DNA from: an uncultured Phycisphaeraceae bacterium
GTDB taxonomy: Bacteria; Planctomycetota; Phycisphaerae; Phycisphaerales; UBA1924
NCBI GenBank assembly: GCA_937899905.1
Contig: CALCCF010000065.1
Location: 1 to 56,730 of the forward strand
Length of the DNA: 56,730 nt
Direction: 5' to 3'
A program made the position numbers and the translations under genes. A model generated the notes under the pieces. That model did no database searches and had not been told where the DNA came from. It saw nothing but the letters and a program-made list of their open reading frames with translations. Positions within the stretch are counted from its first letter, which is position 1. Each line of letters starts with the position of its first letter. This document shows positions 8,167 to 17,233 of this stretch, one piece after another.

Positions 8167-9528
8167 ATGGCTCGCGTGGGGATGATGGCAATCGGGTTGC
8201 TCGGTCTCGCGAGCATCGCATCCGCCGACGACCTGCTGGTGCCCACCCAGTTCCGGGACATCCAGTCCGCGATCGATGCGGCCGCTGACGGCGACATCGT
8301 GATCGTCGCCCCGGGCGTCTACAACGGTCGGGGCAACACCAACATCAGCTTCCGAGGGAAGGCCATCACCGTGCGATCATCGGGCGGTGCCGCCGCCACC
8401 ACGATCGACGCCCTGCGTACCGGCACGGTGTTCATCTTCGATCTCGATGAGGGTCCGGACTCGGTCGTCGAGGGCTTCACCATCACCGGCGCCAGCCGCA
8501 GCGGCATCGCCATCACCACGGGCTCGCCGACCATCCGTTCGAGCGTCATCGTCGACAACTGGAACGGCCTCTTTGGCGGTGGTGTCAACATCGATGGCGC
8601 CGGTGGGGTCACGCTCATCGACTGCGAGCTCCGCGACAACCTCGCGGGCCAGGGCGGAGGGCTCAACGTCTGGAACGGCGGCACCGCGACCCTGGTCGGC
8701 TGCCGCATCGAGGGCAATCGCACCGACATCACCGGCGGCGGGGGCGTCATGGCCGACAACGGCGCCACGCTTGCCATGGACCGATGCGTCGTGGTCGCCA
8801 ACGAGTCCATCGGCTTCGCCGGCAGCAGCGCAGGTGTGCGCATCGCCCGGTCCAGTACCGGCACGATCACCAACAGCCTGATCACCGGCAACACCGCCAG
8901 TGGCTCGGGCGCGGGCGTGTCCTTTACCAACGATTCGAGGGGCTCGGTCATCAACACGACCATCGCCGACAACAACGCCGCCTTCGCAGGTGGCGCGCTC
9001 CTTCTCACGGAGGGCGTCGTCTCCGTTGAGGTCGCCAACACGATCCTCTGGAACAACTTCCCCGATCAGATCAGCGCCGCCAGCACGCTGCCCGACGTGC
9101 GCTACAGCATCGTGATGGACGGCTCGCCCGGCGAGGGCGTGCTCGACATCGACCCGCTCTTCACCGATCGTTTCGCGGGCGAGTACACGCTCCAGCCCGG
9201 CTCGCCCGCGATCGATGCGTCCGACAACGATGCCGCCGCTGGGCTCGATCGTGACCTCGCCGGCCTTCCGCGCTTCGTCGACGATCCCTCGACACCCGAC
9301 ACCGGCCTCGGCGCTCCACCCCTCGCCGACATGGGCGCGTACGAACTCCAGGTCGCGTCCTGCCCGGCGGACATCGACGGCGACGGCCGGCTCACCACCT
9401 TCGACTTCCTCGAGTTCCAGAACCTCTTCGACGCCGGCGACGATCGCGCCGACTTTGACGAAGACGGTCGTCTCACCTTGTTCGACTTCCTCGCGTTCCA
9501 GACCGCCTTCGACGCGGGCTGCGACTAA
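8167..9528 (+). CDS. Right-handed beta-helix protein with GC-type dockerin tail
   Basis: 453 residues with a signal peptide (about 1-19, ending ASA). Then FRDIQSAIDAAADGDIVIVAPGVYNG, the start of the parallel beta-helix polysaccharide-lyase-like fold (choice-of-anchor/NosD type), and repeating coils with SGIAITTGSPTIRSSVIVDN, NGGTATLVGCRIEGN and TITNSLITGNTASGSG. A linker LGAPPLADMGAYELQ, typical of these Planctomycetes proteins, precedes the GC tail (from about 398). No catalytic residues can be assigned, so a polysaccharide-binding or lyase role is only a possibility. Confidence 0.9.
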   Translation: MARVGMMAIGLLGLASIASADDLLVPTQFRDIQSAIDAAADGDIVIVAPGVYNGRGNTNISFRGKAITVRSSGGAAATTIDALRTGTVFIFDLDEGPDSVVEGFTITGASRSGIAITTGSPTIRSSVIVDNWNGLFGGGVNIDGAGGVTLIDCELRDNLAGQGGGLNVWNGGTATLVGCRIEGNRTDITGGGGVMADNGATLAMDRCVVVANESIGFAGSSAGVRIARSSTGTITNSLITGNTASGSGAGVSFTNDSRGSVINTTIADNNAAFAGGALLLTEGVVSVEVANTILWNNFPDQISAASTLPDVRYSIVMDGSPGEGVLDIDPLFTDRFAGEYTLQPGSPAIDASDNDAAAGLDRDLAGLPRFVDDPSTPDTGLGAPPLADMGAYELQVASCPADIDGDGRLTTFDFLEFQNLFDAGDDRADFDEDGRLTLFDFLAFQTAFDAGCD

Positions 9529-9571
9529 GCGTTCGCAAACATCGGCCGACGGACGAGGTTCGGGCTCCGCC

Positions 9572-9577
9572 TACACT
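9572..9577 (+). promoter_or_regulatory. Candidate -10 hexamer for leaderless aldehyde dehydrogenase gene
   Basis: TACACT, then GCGCC, then ATG at 9583. No ribosome site within reach. Same 5-base spacing as at thiS, 14175 and 23504. Confidence 0.45.
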
Positions 9578-9582
9578 GCGCC

Positions 9583-11130
9583 ATGACGCAAGGGATTGCC
9601 GCCAAAACGATCGAGAGTCCGATCGAATCGCTCGCACTCAACGCCGATCCGCGGTTCATCGCCGCCGATCAGGCCGATCCCTCCGATCCCTCGCAAGCCG
9701 TGAGCCTGAACCCCGCGACCGGCCAGCCCATCGCCGCTGTCCGCCTCGATGGGGCGGCCCAGCTCGAGGCCGCGATCGACCGCGCCAAGCGGGCCTTCGA
9801 GCACTGGAGGTTCGTCCCCGCACCCGAGCGCGGCGAGGTGGTGCGCCGCATTGGCCACGCCCTCCGCGAGCACAAGGACGCCCTGGGCGCCCTGGTCTCG
9901 ATGGAAGTCGGCAAGATCCTCAGCGAGGGGCTCGGCGAGGTCCAGGAGACCATCGACATCGCCGACTACGCGACGGGCCTCTCGCGCATGCTCGGCGGTC
10001 GGACCATGCCCAGCGAGCGTGCCGACCACCGCCTGTTCGAGCAATGGCAGCCCCTCGGCCCCATCGGCGTCATCACCGCCTTCAACTTCCCCAATGCCGT
10101 CTGGGGCTGGAACGCGATGATCGCCGCCGTCTGCGGCGACACGGTTGTCTGGAAGCCCAGCCTCATGGCCCCGCTCACCGCGATCGCGACGAACGCGATC
10201 GCCGACCGCATCGCCAGCGAGATGGGCCACGAAGGCATCTTCAACCTCGTGATTGGCACCGACGACGCCGTCGGCAAGCCCATGACCGCCGACGCCCGCC
10301 TGCCACTCATCAGCGCCACCGGCTCGACGGAGATGGGCCGCACGGTGAACCAGGTCGTCGCCAAGCGCCTGGGCCGCTGCCTGCTCGAGCTGGGTGGCAA
10401 CAACGCCGTGATCGTCGAGCCCGACGCCGACCTGGACCTGGCCGTCCCCGCATTACTCTTCGCGGCCGTCGGCACCGCGGGCCAACGCTGCACGACCACG
10501 CGTCGCCTCTTCGCCCACGAGTCGATCATCGATGGCTTGCTCGACCGCCTGGTCGGCGCTTACGAGCAAGCCAACATCGGCGACCCGCTCGACGAGAACA
10601 CCCTGGTGGGCCCGTTGATCAGCGATGCATCGGGCCAGATGTTCGATGCCGCCGTCGAGGAAGCCAAAGCGCAAGGCGGCACCATCCTCACCGGTGGAAC
10701 GCGGGCCGACATCGCGCTCGGCGGCTGCTTTGTCCGCCCGACCATCGTGCGCGCCCCCTCTGCGAACACGCTGGAAGTCGCCAACCGAGAGACCTTCGCG
10801 CCCATCCTCTACGCGTTCTCGTACCGAGACCTCGACGACGCCATCGCGATGCACAACAGCACCGCCCACGGCCTGAGCAGCGCGATCATGACCAGCAACG
10901 TGTTGGCGAGCGAGCGTTTCCTCTCGCCCGCCGGCAGCGACTGCGGCATCGCCAACGTCAACATCGGAACCAGCGGCGCCGAGATCGGCGGCGCGTTCGG
11001 CGGAGAGAAGGACACCGGCGGCGGCCGCGAAGCCGGCAGCGACAGCTGGAAGGCCTACATGCGTCGACAGACGTGCACAATCAACTACGGCTCGGCCCTC
11101 CGCCTGGCCCAGGGAGTTCGCTTTGGCTGA
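9583..11130 (+). CDS. ALDH7-family aldehyde dehydrogenase (alpha-aminoadipic semialdehyde dehydrogenase-like)
   Basis: 515 residues, full length for an NAD-dependent aldehyde dehydrogenase. Visible are FNFPNAVWGWN (about 167-177, oxyanion Asn), VVWKPS (NAD-binding Lys), the LLELGGNN block with the general-base Glu (about 268), and GQRCTTTRRLF with the nucleophile Cys (about 301). The LLELGGNNAVIV and GTAGQRCTTTRR forms are typical of the ALDH7/antiquitin branch, which oxidises alpha-aminoadipate semialdehyde in lysine breakdown; the real substrate here is not proven. Its stop overlaps the rpiA start, so the two form a coupled pair. Confidence 0.9.
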   Translation: MTQGIAAKTIESPIESLALNADPRFIAADQADPSDPSQAVSLNPATGQPIAAVRLDGAAQLEAAIDRAKRAFEHWRFVPAPERGEVVRRIGHALREHKDALGALVSMEVGKILSEGLGEVQETIDIADYATGLSRMLGGRTMPSERADHRLFEQWQPLGPIGVITAFNFPNAVWGWNAMIAAVCGDTVVWKPSLMAPLTAIATNAIADRIASEMGHEGIFNLVIGTDDAVGKPMTADARLPLISATGSTEMGRTVNQVVAKRLGRCLLELGGNNAVIVEPDADLDLAVPALLFAAVGTAGQRCTTTRRLFAHESIIDGLLDRLVGAYEQANIGDPLDENTLVGPLISDASGQMFDAAVEEAKAQGGTILTGGTRADIALGGCFVRPTIVRAPSANTLEVANRETFAPILYAFSYRDLDDAIAMHNSTAHGLSSAIMTSNVLASERFLSPAGSDCGIANVNIGTSGAEIGGAFGGEKDTGGGREAGSDSWKAYMRRQTCTINYGSALRLAQGVRFG

Positions 11131-11887
11131 TCCCACCAACCCTCAGCGATCCCCCGAGACCGCCACCGACGCCGCACGCCTGGCCGCCTCCGAAGCCAAC
11201 GGCGATTCCCTCGCTCGCGCGGCCGTCGCCGACATCCAGTCGGGCATGGTCGTGGGCCTGGGCACCGGCCGTTCCGCTCGGCGGGCGATCGCCGCGCTCG
11301 CCGGTCGCGTCATCTCTGAGCAACTCGACATCACCTGCGTCTCCACAAGCGAGGCAAGCAGCAACTACGCGCAGGAACTCGGCATCAAGGTCCGCGAATT
11401 CGCGACCATCGAGCGCGTCGACTACGTCTTCGACGGCGCTGACGAGGTCGACCCACACCTGCGCATGCTCAAGGGCGCGGGCGGCGCGATGACCCGCGAG
11501 CGCCTGGTCGCCACCGCCGCCGACCGTCGTGTCTACCTCGTCGAGGAAGAGAAGCTCGTCGATCGCCTCGGCCAGCGCACCCCGCTCGCCGTCGCCGTGA
11601 TGGCCTTCGGCCTCGCGTCCATCCGCTCGAACCTCCGCAGCCTGGGCCTCTCGGGCGTCCTCCGCCGCAGCATGGACGGCACGCTCTACGTCACCGACAA
11701 CGGCAACCTGATCCTCGACGTGCAACTCCACGACGACGGCCACAACTTCGAGCGCCTCTTCGCCGCCCTCAACGCCACTCCCGGCGTCATCGACCACGGC
11801 CTGTTCCTCAGCGAGGCCACCGAAGTGCTCGTCCGACGTGAGGACGGCAGCATCGAGCGGCTCCTCAGACCGCCCGCCGCGGACTAG
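11123..11887 (+). CDS. rpiA: Ribose-5-phosphate isomerase A
   Basis: 254 residues. RpiA interconverts ribose-5-phosphate and ribulose-5-phosphate in the pentose phosphate pathway. Motifs: GLGTGRSARRAI (phosphate loop, family GLGTGST), STSEAS, DGADEVD with the catalytic Asp, and KGAGGAMTRERLVA. The start is a TTG at 11123 with AGGGAG upstream, overlapping the aldehyde dehydrogenase gene by eight bases; I choose it because no ATG precedes the conserved region. The N-terminus carries about 25 extra residues before the usual start of homology. Confidence 0.92.
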   Translation: MADPTNPQRSPETATDAARLAASEANGDSLARAAVADIQSGMVVGLGTGRSARRAIAALAGRVISEQLDITCVSTSEASSNYAQELGIKVREFATIERVDYVFDGADEVDPHLRMLKGAGGAMTRERLVATAADRRVYLVEEEKLVDRLGQRTPLAVAVMAFGLASIRSNLRSLGLSGVLRRSMDGTLYVTDNGNLILDVQLHDDGHNFERLFAALNATPGVIDHGLFLSEATEVLVRREDGSIERLLRPPAAD

Positions 11888-12078
11888 CACGCAGACCATC
11901 GCGAGAACCCTTCGAGGTGCGTCCCCGCTGGCTCGGTGTGACGCCCGGCGACGGCGCGCGCTGGTCACACCTCTGTCACATCCGCGGATTCGCTGGACGG
12001 GCAGGGTGCTCTCGGTCGATCCGAGTGTGGCGAGGATCCGTACAGGGGTCAGGTCCATCTAAGGGAGCAAGAAACGCC

Positions 12079-14136
12079 ATGAAGACCACCACGCAACGCT
12101 CGAAGCTTTCGCTGATCCTGGCTGCCGGCCTTGCCATCGGCCATGCCACCCCCGCCCTGTCTGCCCAGGACGAGGCCCAGGAGCTGCCCATCACCGCCAT
12201 CACGCTCTACCGCTCGGGCGTGGGCAGCTTCGAGCGCGTCGGCCCGGTCAACGGCGACGCCAAGGTCTTCCTCCGCGTCGATCAGGACCAGCTCAACGAC
12301 CTGCTCAAGAGCCTGGTCGTACTCGACGCCGACGGCACGGTGGGGGCCATCAGCTACGGCTCGCGCGAGCCCATCGAGCGACGCCTGGCCAGCTTCGGCG
12401 TGAACCTCGCCGACAACCCCTCGATGGCCGAGCTGCTCAGTCGCCTCCGCGGCGCAAGGGTGAAGGTCGAGACCATCGACAGCACCGCCACCGGCACGGT
12501 GACCAGCGTCGAGGCCGTCCAGCGTGCCCAAGGAGATCAGACCATCAGCACGCACGCGGTGACGGTGTTCACCGGCGCGGGCATCAAACGCCTCGACCTC
12601 GACAAGATCACCAGCCTCGAATTCCTCGATGCCCAGCTCAAGGAAGACATCGCGCGAGCCCTGGACATCCTCGCCCAGGAACGCGATGAGAACATCCGAA
12701 CCGTCGAAGTCTCCAGCGTCGGCGACGGCGAACGGCAGATGCTCGTGAGCTATGTCCACGAGATGCCCGTCTGGAAGCCCGCGTACCGCCTCGTGCTGAA
12801 CGACCGCAATGAGCCCATCCTCCAGGCCTGGGCCATCGTCGAGAACACGACCGAAGAAGACTGGGAGCAGATCGATCTCTCGCTTGTCGCCAGCCAGCCC
12901 GTAGGCTTCACGATGGACCTGCAAACGCCCCTGTTCGCGCAGCGGCCCGAGATTCCGGTGCCTGCGGGCGCTCTGGCGAGGCCGAAGATTTACGCCGGTG
13001 GAGGCCAGTCGCCGTTCCAGGACTCAGGCGATGTTCCCGAGATCGATGTGCAGCGTGCCATGCGAGGCGTTCCGGCATCCGAGACGGCGAGTCGCCGCGA
13101 CCGAAACTTCGCTCGATTTCGACTGGATGACGCCGAGTCAGGTTTCTTCGAATCGGCCTCCAGCATGGCGTCCGCCGTCCAGGTCGGCGAGTCGGTCGTC
13201 TTGCGGATCGAGAATCCCATCGACCTCGATCGCCAACAGAGCGCCATGATTCCCGTGCTCACCGAACGCGTCGAGGCGCGCAAGATCAGCATCTACAGCC
13301 CGGGCCAGGGCAGCGGCCCGATGCTCGGCATCGAGCTGACCAACTCAACCAGCGCCCCACTCATCAGCGGCCCGGTCGCAGTCTACGACGGCGCGTACGC
13401 CGGCGACGCCCTCGTCGGCTTCGTGCCGCGCGGTGCCGAGCGCATGCTCAGCTACGCCGTTGATATGGAGCTCAAAGCCCAGCAGGAGCAGCGTTCCACG
13501 AGCTCGCGATCGACCTATCGCATCGCCAACGGCATGCTGCAGCGCAGCTTTGTCCGCACGATGACCAACACGTACACACTGCGCAATGAAGCCTCGAAGG
13601 ATCGCACGGTCATCATCGAGCATGCCCCGCGGTCAGGCTGGGAGATGGTCGAGCCGACAAACGGTGCCACCAGCGACGATGGAATGGTCCGCTTCGAGCG
13701 AACCGTCGACGCCGGCGAGTCGCTCGAACTCGCCGTCACCGAGCGCCGCAACGAGTCAACCCGAGTTGGCCTCCTGGAAACCGACCTCCCCAACATGATC
13801 GAGCAGATCACCCGTGGTGGCGGGCAGGCCAGCGACGATGTCATCGCGGCCCTACGCGAGGGTGCGAGCATGAACCGGCGCATCGCCGACCTGCGTAGCG
13901 AGGTCGAGCGCGTGCGAGGCCAGATTAACAGCATCGAGCGCGACCAGTCTCGGATCCGCGAGAACATGCGCGCTATCGATCGGACCACGGATCTCTATCG
14001 TCGTTACCTCGAGACGCTTTCTGGGCAGGAAGACACCATCGCCGAACTCGGGCGCCAAGCCCAAGATCTCGCCAACCGCGTCACACAAGCCGAGGCGGAT
14101 TGCCGCGAGTACTTCGAGAAACTCAACGTGCGGTGA
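12079..14136 (+). CDS. DUF4139-like exported protein
   Basis: 685 residues from the ATG at 12079, which follows AAGGGAG. A signal peptide (about 8-31, ending LSAQ) is followed by ITLYRSGVGSFER and the pattern SYVHEMPVWKPAYRLVL ... VENTTEEDWEQIDLSLVASQP, which matches the DUF4139 (mucoidy inhibitor A-like) domain in which a strand-rich region meets W.P.Y and a (G/E)EDW motif. The last 110 residues are a coiled coil (RIADLRSEVERVRGQINSIE). Probably periplasmic or envelope-associated; no reaction is known for the domain. It is monocistronic, about 190 bp after rpiA. Confidence 0.75.
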   Translation: MKTTTQRSKLSLILAAGLAIGHATPALSAQDEAQELPITAITLYRSGVGSFERVGPVNGDAKVFLRVDQDQLNDLLKSLVVLDADGTVGAISYGSREPIERRLASFGVNLADNPSMAELLSRLRGARVKVETIDSTATGTVTSVEAVQRAQGDQTISTHAVTVFTGAGIKRLDLDKITSLEFLDAQLKEDIARALDILAQERDENIRTVEVSSVGDGERQMLVSYVHEMPVWKPAYRLVLNDRNEPILQAWAIVENTTEEDWEQIDLSLVASQPVGFTMDLQTPLFAQRPEIPVPAGALARPKIYAGGGQSPFQDSGDVPEIDVQRAMRGVPASETASRRDRNFARFRLDDAESGFFESASSMASAVQVGESVVLRIENPIDLDRQQSAMIPVLTERVEARKISIYSPGQGSGPMLGIELTNSTSAPLISGPVAVYDGAYAGDALVGFVPRGAERMLSYAVDMELKAQQEQRSTSSRSTYRIANGMLQRSFVRTMTNTYTLRNEASKDRTVIIEHAPRSGWEMVEPTNGATSDDGMVRFERTVDAGESLELAVTERRNESTRVGLLETDLPNMIEQITRGGGQASDDVIAALREGASMNRRIADLRSEVERVRGQINSIERDQSRIRENMRAIDRTTDLYRRYLETLSGQEDTIAELGRQAQDLANRVTQAEADCREYFEKLNVR

Positions 14137-14163
14137 GTGACCGGCCTCTGGCCCCGGCTTTCA

Positions 14164-14169
14164 TATAGT
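14164..14169 (+). promoter_or_regulatory. Candidate -10 hexamer for leaderless hydrolase gene
   Basis: TATAGT, then GCCGG, then ATG at 14175; no ribosome site. Only 38 bases separate the previous stop codon from this ATG. Confidence 0.45.
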
Positions 14170-14174
14170 GCCGG

Positions 14175-15308
14175 ATGAGTACTCGCCGATCCGTTATCGT
14201 CCTCGTTGCGTTTCTGGCTCTCGCGATGGTGGCCCCTGCGTCCCAGCCCGCGGTGTCTGCGCCGGTGTCTGTCAAAGTCAGCATCGCCGTGCCCGACACC
14301 GACGTGGTGCTCGCGGGCACACTGCTCTTGCCCGCGGGCGCGACCGAGGAGGCATCCGTTCCGGGTGTGCTGCTCGTCACCGGATCTGGCCCGCAGGATC
14401 GCGACGAGACGCTCATGGGTGTGAAGCCGTTCAAGGTGCTGGCCGAGGGACTGGTCGCGCACGGTTACGCCGTGCTGCGGTACGACGATCGAGGTACGCA
14501 AGGTCTGGGCATCGGTCAGAGCACGGGCTCGTTCGCCGGCTCGACCACGGCGGACTTCGCCGATGATGCTGCGGCAGCGGCGAGTTTCCTGGCCGAACAG
14601 CCAGCGATCGACGGGTCGAGGGTCGTCGTCTGCGGCCACAGCACGGGCGGCCTCGTCACCGCTAAACTGCTCGGGCGAGGCGAGGTGCCTGCCGCCGCGG
14701 TTCTACTCGCCGCACCCTCGGTCATCGGTTGGGAACTACTCGCCTACCAGTCCAACAAGATGGTCCGCGAGACCGACAAGATCCAGCCGACGGGACTCTC
14801 AGACGATCAACTCGATGAACTCGATCGCGTGCAGACGGCGGTTATCAAGTCGGTCGCGGTGGGCACGGAAGAAGAGCAGAAAGAAGCTGCGCGCGGTGCG
14901 ATTGCCTTCAATGTCGGTTTAGCCGGGGGTGACCTATCCGAGTTCACCCCCGAGATGATGGACGCGGCGATCGAACAAGCGCTGGCCCCGCTGCGCGACC
15001 CGTGGATGGCGTACTTCCTCAGTTACGACCCCGCCGAGGATCTTGCGGCAGCAAGCGTTCCTGTGCTCGCGGTGTTTGGCGGGCTCGATGTCCAGGTCGC
15101 CCCCGAGCAGAACGTTGAGCGCATGTCAGCCCACCTGCGCGCCTCACGACATGAACTGTCCACATCGATCACACTCGAGTCCCAGAACCACCTATTCCAG
15201 AAGGCCGAGACCGGTTTGATCATGGAGTACGCGACCGCGGGCGAGCCCATGCAGCCGCTGCTCATCGATCTCATGGTCGCGTGGATGGATCGCGTGCTCG
15301 AAGACTGA
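14175..15308 (+). CDS. Exported alpha/beta hydrolase (S33-like)
   Basis: 377 residues. A signal peptide (about 1-30, MSTRRSVIVLVAFLALAMV) is followed by a beta strand domain and an alpha/beta hydrolase: VLLVTGSGPQDRDE (oxyanion region), YDDRGTQGLG, the nucleophile elbow VCGHSTGG (Ser at about 156), a FGGLDVQV strand carrying the acid Asp, and SQNHLFQ with the catalytic His. The VTGSGPQDRDE and DRG motifs are typical of bacterial serine aminopeptidase/esterase-like hydrolases. An intact Ser-Asp-His triad is visible; the substrate is not known. It converges on the coiled-coil gene at 15324 with 15 bp between. Confidence 0.85.
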   Translation: MSTRRSVIVLVAFLALAMVAPASQPAVSAPVSVKVSIAVPDTDVVLAGTLLLPAGATEEASVPGVLLVTGSGPQDRDETLMGVKPFKVLAEGLVAHGYAVLRYDDRGTQGLGIGQSTGSFAGSTTADFADDAAAAASFLAEQPAIDGSRVVVCGHSTGGLVTAKLLGRGEVPAAAVLLAAPSVIGWELLAYQSNKMVRETDKIQPTGLSDDQLDELDRVQTAVIKSVAVGTEEEQKEAARGAIAFNVGLAGGDLSEFTPEMMDAAIEQALAPLRDPWMAYFLSYDPAEDLAAASVPVLAVFGGLDVQVAPEQNVERMSAHLRASRHELSTSITLESQNHLFQKAETGLIMEYATAGEPMQPLLIDLMVAWMDRVLED

Positions 15309-15323
15309 GCGCGATTCCGGCTC

Positions 15324-17072
15324 TCAACCGCCGCCTTCGCTCGGCTCCGTCGATTCGCTGCTCTCGCCCTGGACGACCTCGGCCCGCTTCTGCAGGCGCC
15401 CGAAGTAGGCCTGGAGCGACTCTTGCCACTCGATGGGCACGACGTTGTCTTCGATGGCCTCGGCAACGCCGGTGCTGGCGGCCTGCACGGCGCTGCTGAA
15501 CTGAGCGCGTGACTCGCCACGCACCAACTCGCCGTAGACCAGTCGCTCGGCGACGATCGGACCCTGGCCGAGACGCGTGGGTGTGCGCTGGCCCTGGCGG
15601 TCGACCTCGACCTGTGCGGTCTCCTCGCCGGTCGCGTGGTTGGTGCCCATGCCGGCGTAGGGGCCCGTACCGGTCTTGCCACTCTGCATGCCGGACATGC
15701 CGCCGTTCTCGCACAGCGAGTTGATCTGGCTCTGCGTCTGGGCGAGCATGGCCTGGGCGGCCTGCTGCTCCATCTGCATCATCTCCATCTGGCTGATCAT
15801 GCCCTGCATGCCTTCCATGCCGCTCTGGCCGGACTGGCCCGATTGGCCCTGCATGGCGGCTTGTGCCATCTGGCTCATCTGCTGGCCCATGTTGTTGCAC
15901 GCCTGGCACGCCTGCGCCATCTGCTGGGCCTGCTGCATCAGCTGCTGCTTCTGCTCGGGTGACAGGTTCTGCATCTGCTGCGTGGCCTGCTGCATCATCT
16001 GCTGCATGGCTTGTGGGTTCCCTGCGTTCTCGGCCATCTGCTGCGCGAGCTGCTCGGCTTGCTCCTTGCCCATACCGGCCTGCTGGAGCGCCTGCTCGAG
16101 CGACGAGCGCTCGTCGGCGATCTTCTGGAGCTGTGCTTCCATGTTCTTGAGCTGCTCGGCGAGTTGCTCTCGGGTCGCGGCGTCCATCTCACCGCTGGCC
16201 ATCTTCTGGGTAAGTTGGTCGAGCTCCTGCTTGGCCGCGGCGAAGTCACCACGCGCGAGCTGGCGGGCCAGCTCCTCGGCAGGACCCGGGCCGGGCTGCT
16301 TCATGCGGCTGAGCTCGCGACGCATCGCGTCGAGCTTCTGCGCTGCCTCACCCTTCTCGACCTCGTCACGCAGGGCCTGCTCGGCTTGCGTGAGCTTGTC
16401 GAGCGCCGCCATACGCATGGCTTGGGGCGTCTGCAACTCGGGGTTCTGCTCGGGCGAGAAGTTTTCGAAGTTCTGCCCGGTCTTTTCCGCGACCTTCTGG
16501 ATGAGGTCCTCCGCGGTCTTCACCGCGACCTGCGCTTCTTCAAGCTCTTGCTCGGCTTGAGCCTGCTCCTCGGCCTGCTGCAGCCAGCCGAAGATGTCCG
16601 GGCTGGACGCGGGCAGCACGAACCAGATGATCGCGACCGCGGCCGCCGCGATCGGGGGGGCTTTCCAGAACTGGCCAAGCGTGAGCGGGAGTGCAGCGCG
16701 GACGTCCACACCAGTCGCGCGTCGATCGGCATCGCTCCTCACCGCGGCCGACCACGGGTCAGACTCGTTCTCGTGAATCCAGGCGGTACTCAGGCTCTCA
16801 CGCAGTCCAGCGGCCTCGTCCACAGCGCGAGCGACAGCCACGCCTTTGGGACGCGTGACAAGAGCCCACAGGACGGCCGACGCGAAAGCCGCTGCGGCGG
16901 CGATGGCAACGGTCGATCCCAGATCCAGAGCGACGCCGGACATCCAGAAGCCAAGCCGCGCAACCAGCACGCCGAGCACGGCAACAAAGCTCGTCACCGC
17001 GAGCCGCTGGAGGAACAGGCGAGCGAATAGCCGGACCGAGGCCTTGCGGACGACGCGGTGGACGGCTTGCAT
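15324..17072 (-). CDS. Gln/Met-rich coiled-coil membrane protein
   Basis: 582 residues from the ATG at 17072, which has a perfect AGGAGG eight bases upstream (an in-frame start at 17123 lacks one). Two hydrophobic segments near residues 22-75 and one near 140-155 anchor the protein. About residues 165-480 are a long coiled coil rich in Gln, Ala, Glu and Met, with stretches such as QMAENAGNPQAMQQMMQQ and QSGQSGQSGMEGMQGM and a Cys pair in ACQACNNMG. The tail is more ordered (QVEVDRQGQRTPTRLGQGPI). It resembles large coiled-coil proteins common in planctomycetes; function unknown. Confidence 0.75.
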   Translation of the reverse strand: MQAVHRVVRKASVRLFARLFLQRLAVTSFVAVLGVLVARLGFWMSGVALDLGSTVAIAAAAAFASAVLWALVTRPKGVAVARAVDEAAGLRESLSTAWIHENESDPWSAAVRSDADRRATGVDVRAALPLTLGQFWKAPPIAAAAVAIIWFVLPASSPDIFGWLQQAEEQAQAEQELEEAQVAVKTAEDLIQKVAEKTGQNFENFSPEQNPELQTPQAMRMAALDKLTQAEQALRDEVEKGEAAQKLDAMRRELSRMKQPGPGPAEELARQLARGDFAAAKQELDQLTQKMASGEMDAATREQLAEQLKNMEAQLQKIADERSSLEQALQQAGMGKEQAEQLAQQMAENAGNPQAMQQMMQQATQQMQNLSPEQKQQLMQQAQQMAQACQACNNMGQQMSQMAQAAMQGQSGQSGQSGMEGMQGMISQMEMMQMEQQAAQAMLAQTQSQINSLCENGGMSGMQSGKTGTGPYAGMGTNHATGEETAQVEVDRQGQRTPTRLGQGPIVAERLVYGELVRGESRAQFSSAVQAASTGVAEAIEDNVVPIEWQESLQAYFGRLQKRAEVVQGESSESTEPSEGGG

Positions 17073-17233
17073 GGTCGATGCCTCCTGGGTGCACGACAGG
17101 TCTCGGGGATGCGAGATCCCCATCGCTGTCTATTGTACGAAGATCGGTCGGGTTCGTTGCATTCCACGAGCCCGGCGAGGGGCTGGGGCGTCCGAGGCTC
17201 GATATGTAGGGGCAATCCTTGGGGGCAACCCGT

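Noticed and set aside
5424-9528. Cellulosome, because of dockerin-like tails
   Set aside because: No cohesin is seen and the Cys-bounded loops are the Phycisphaerales GC type, not classical cellulosomal dockerins.
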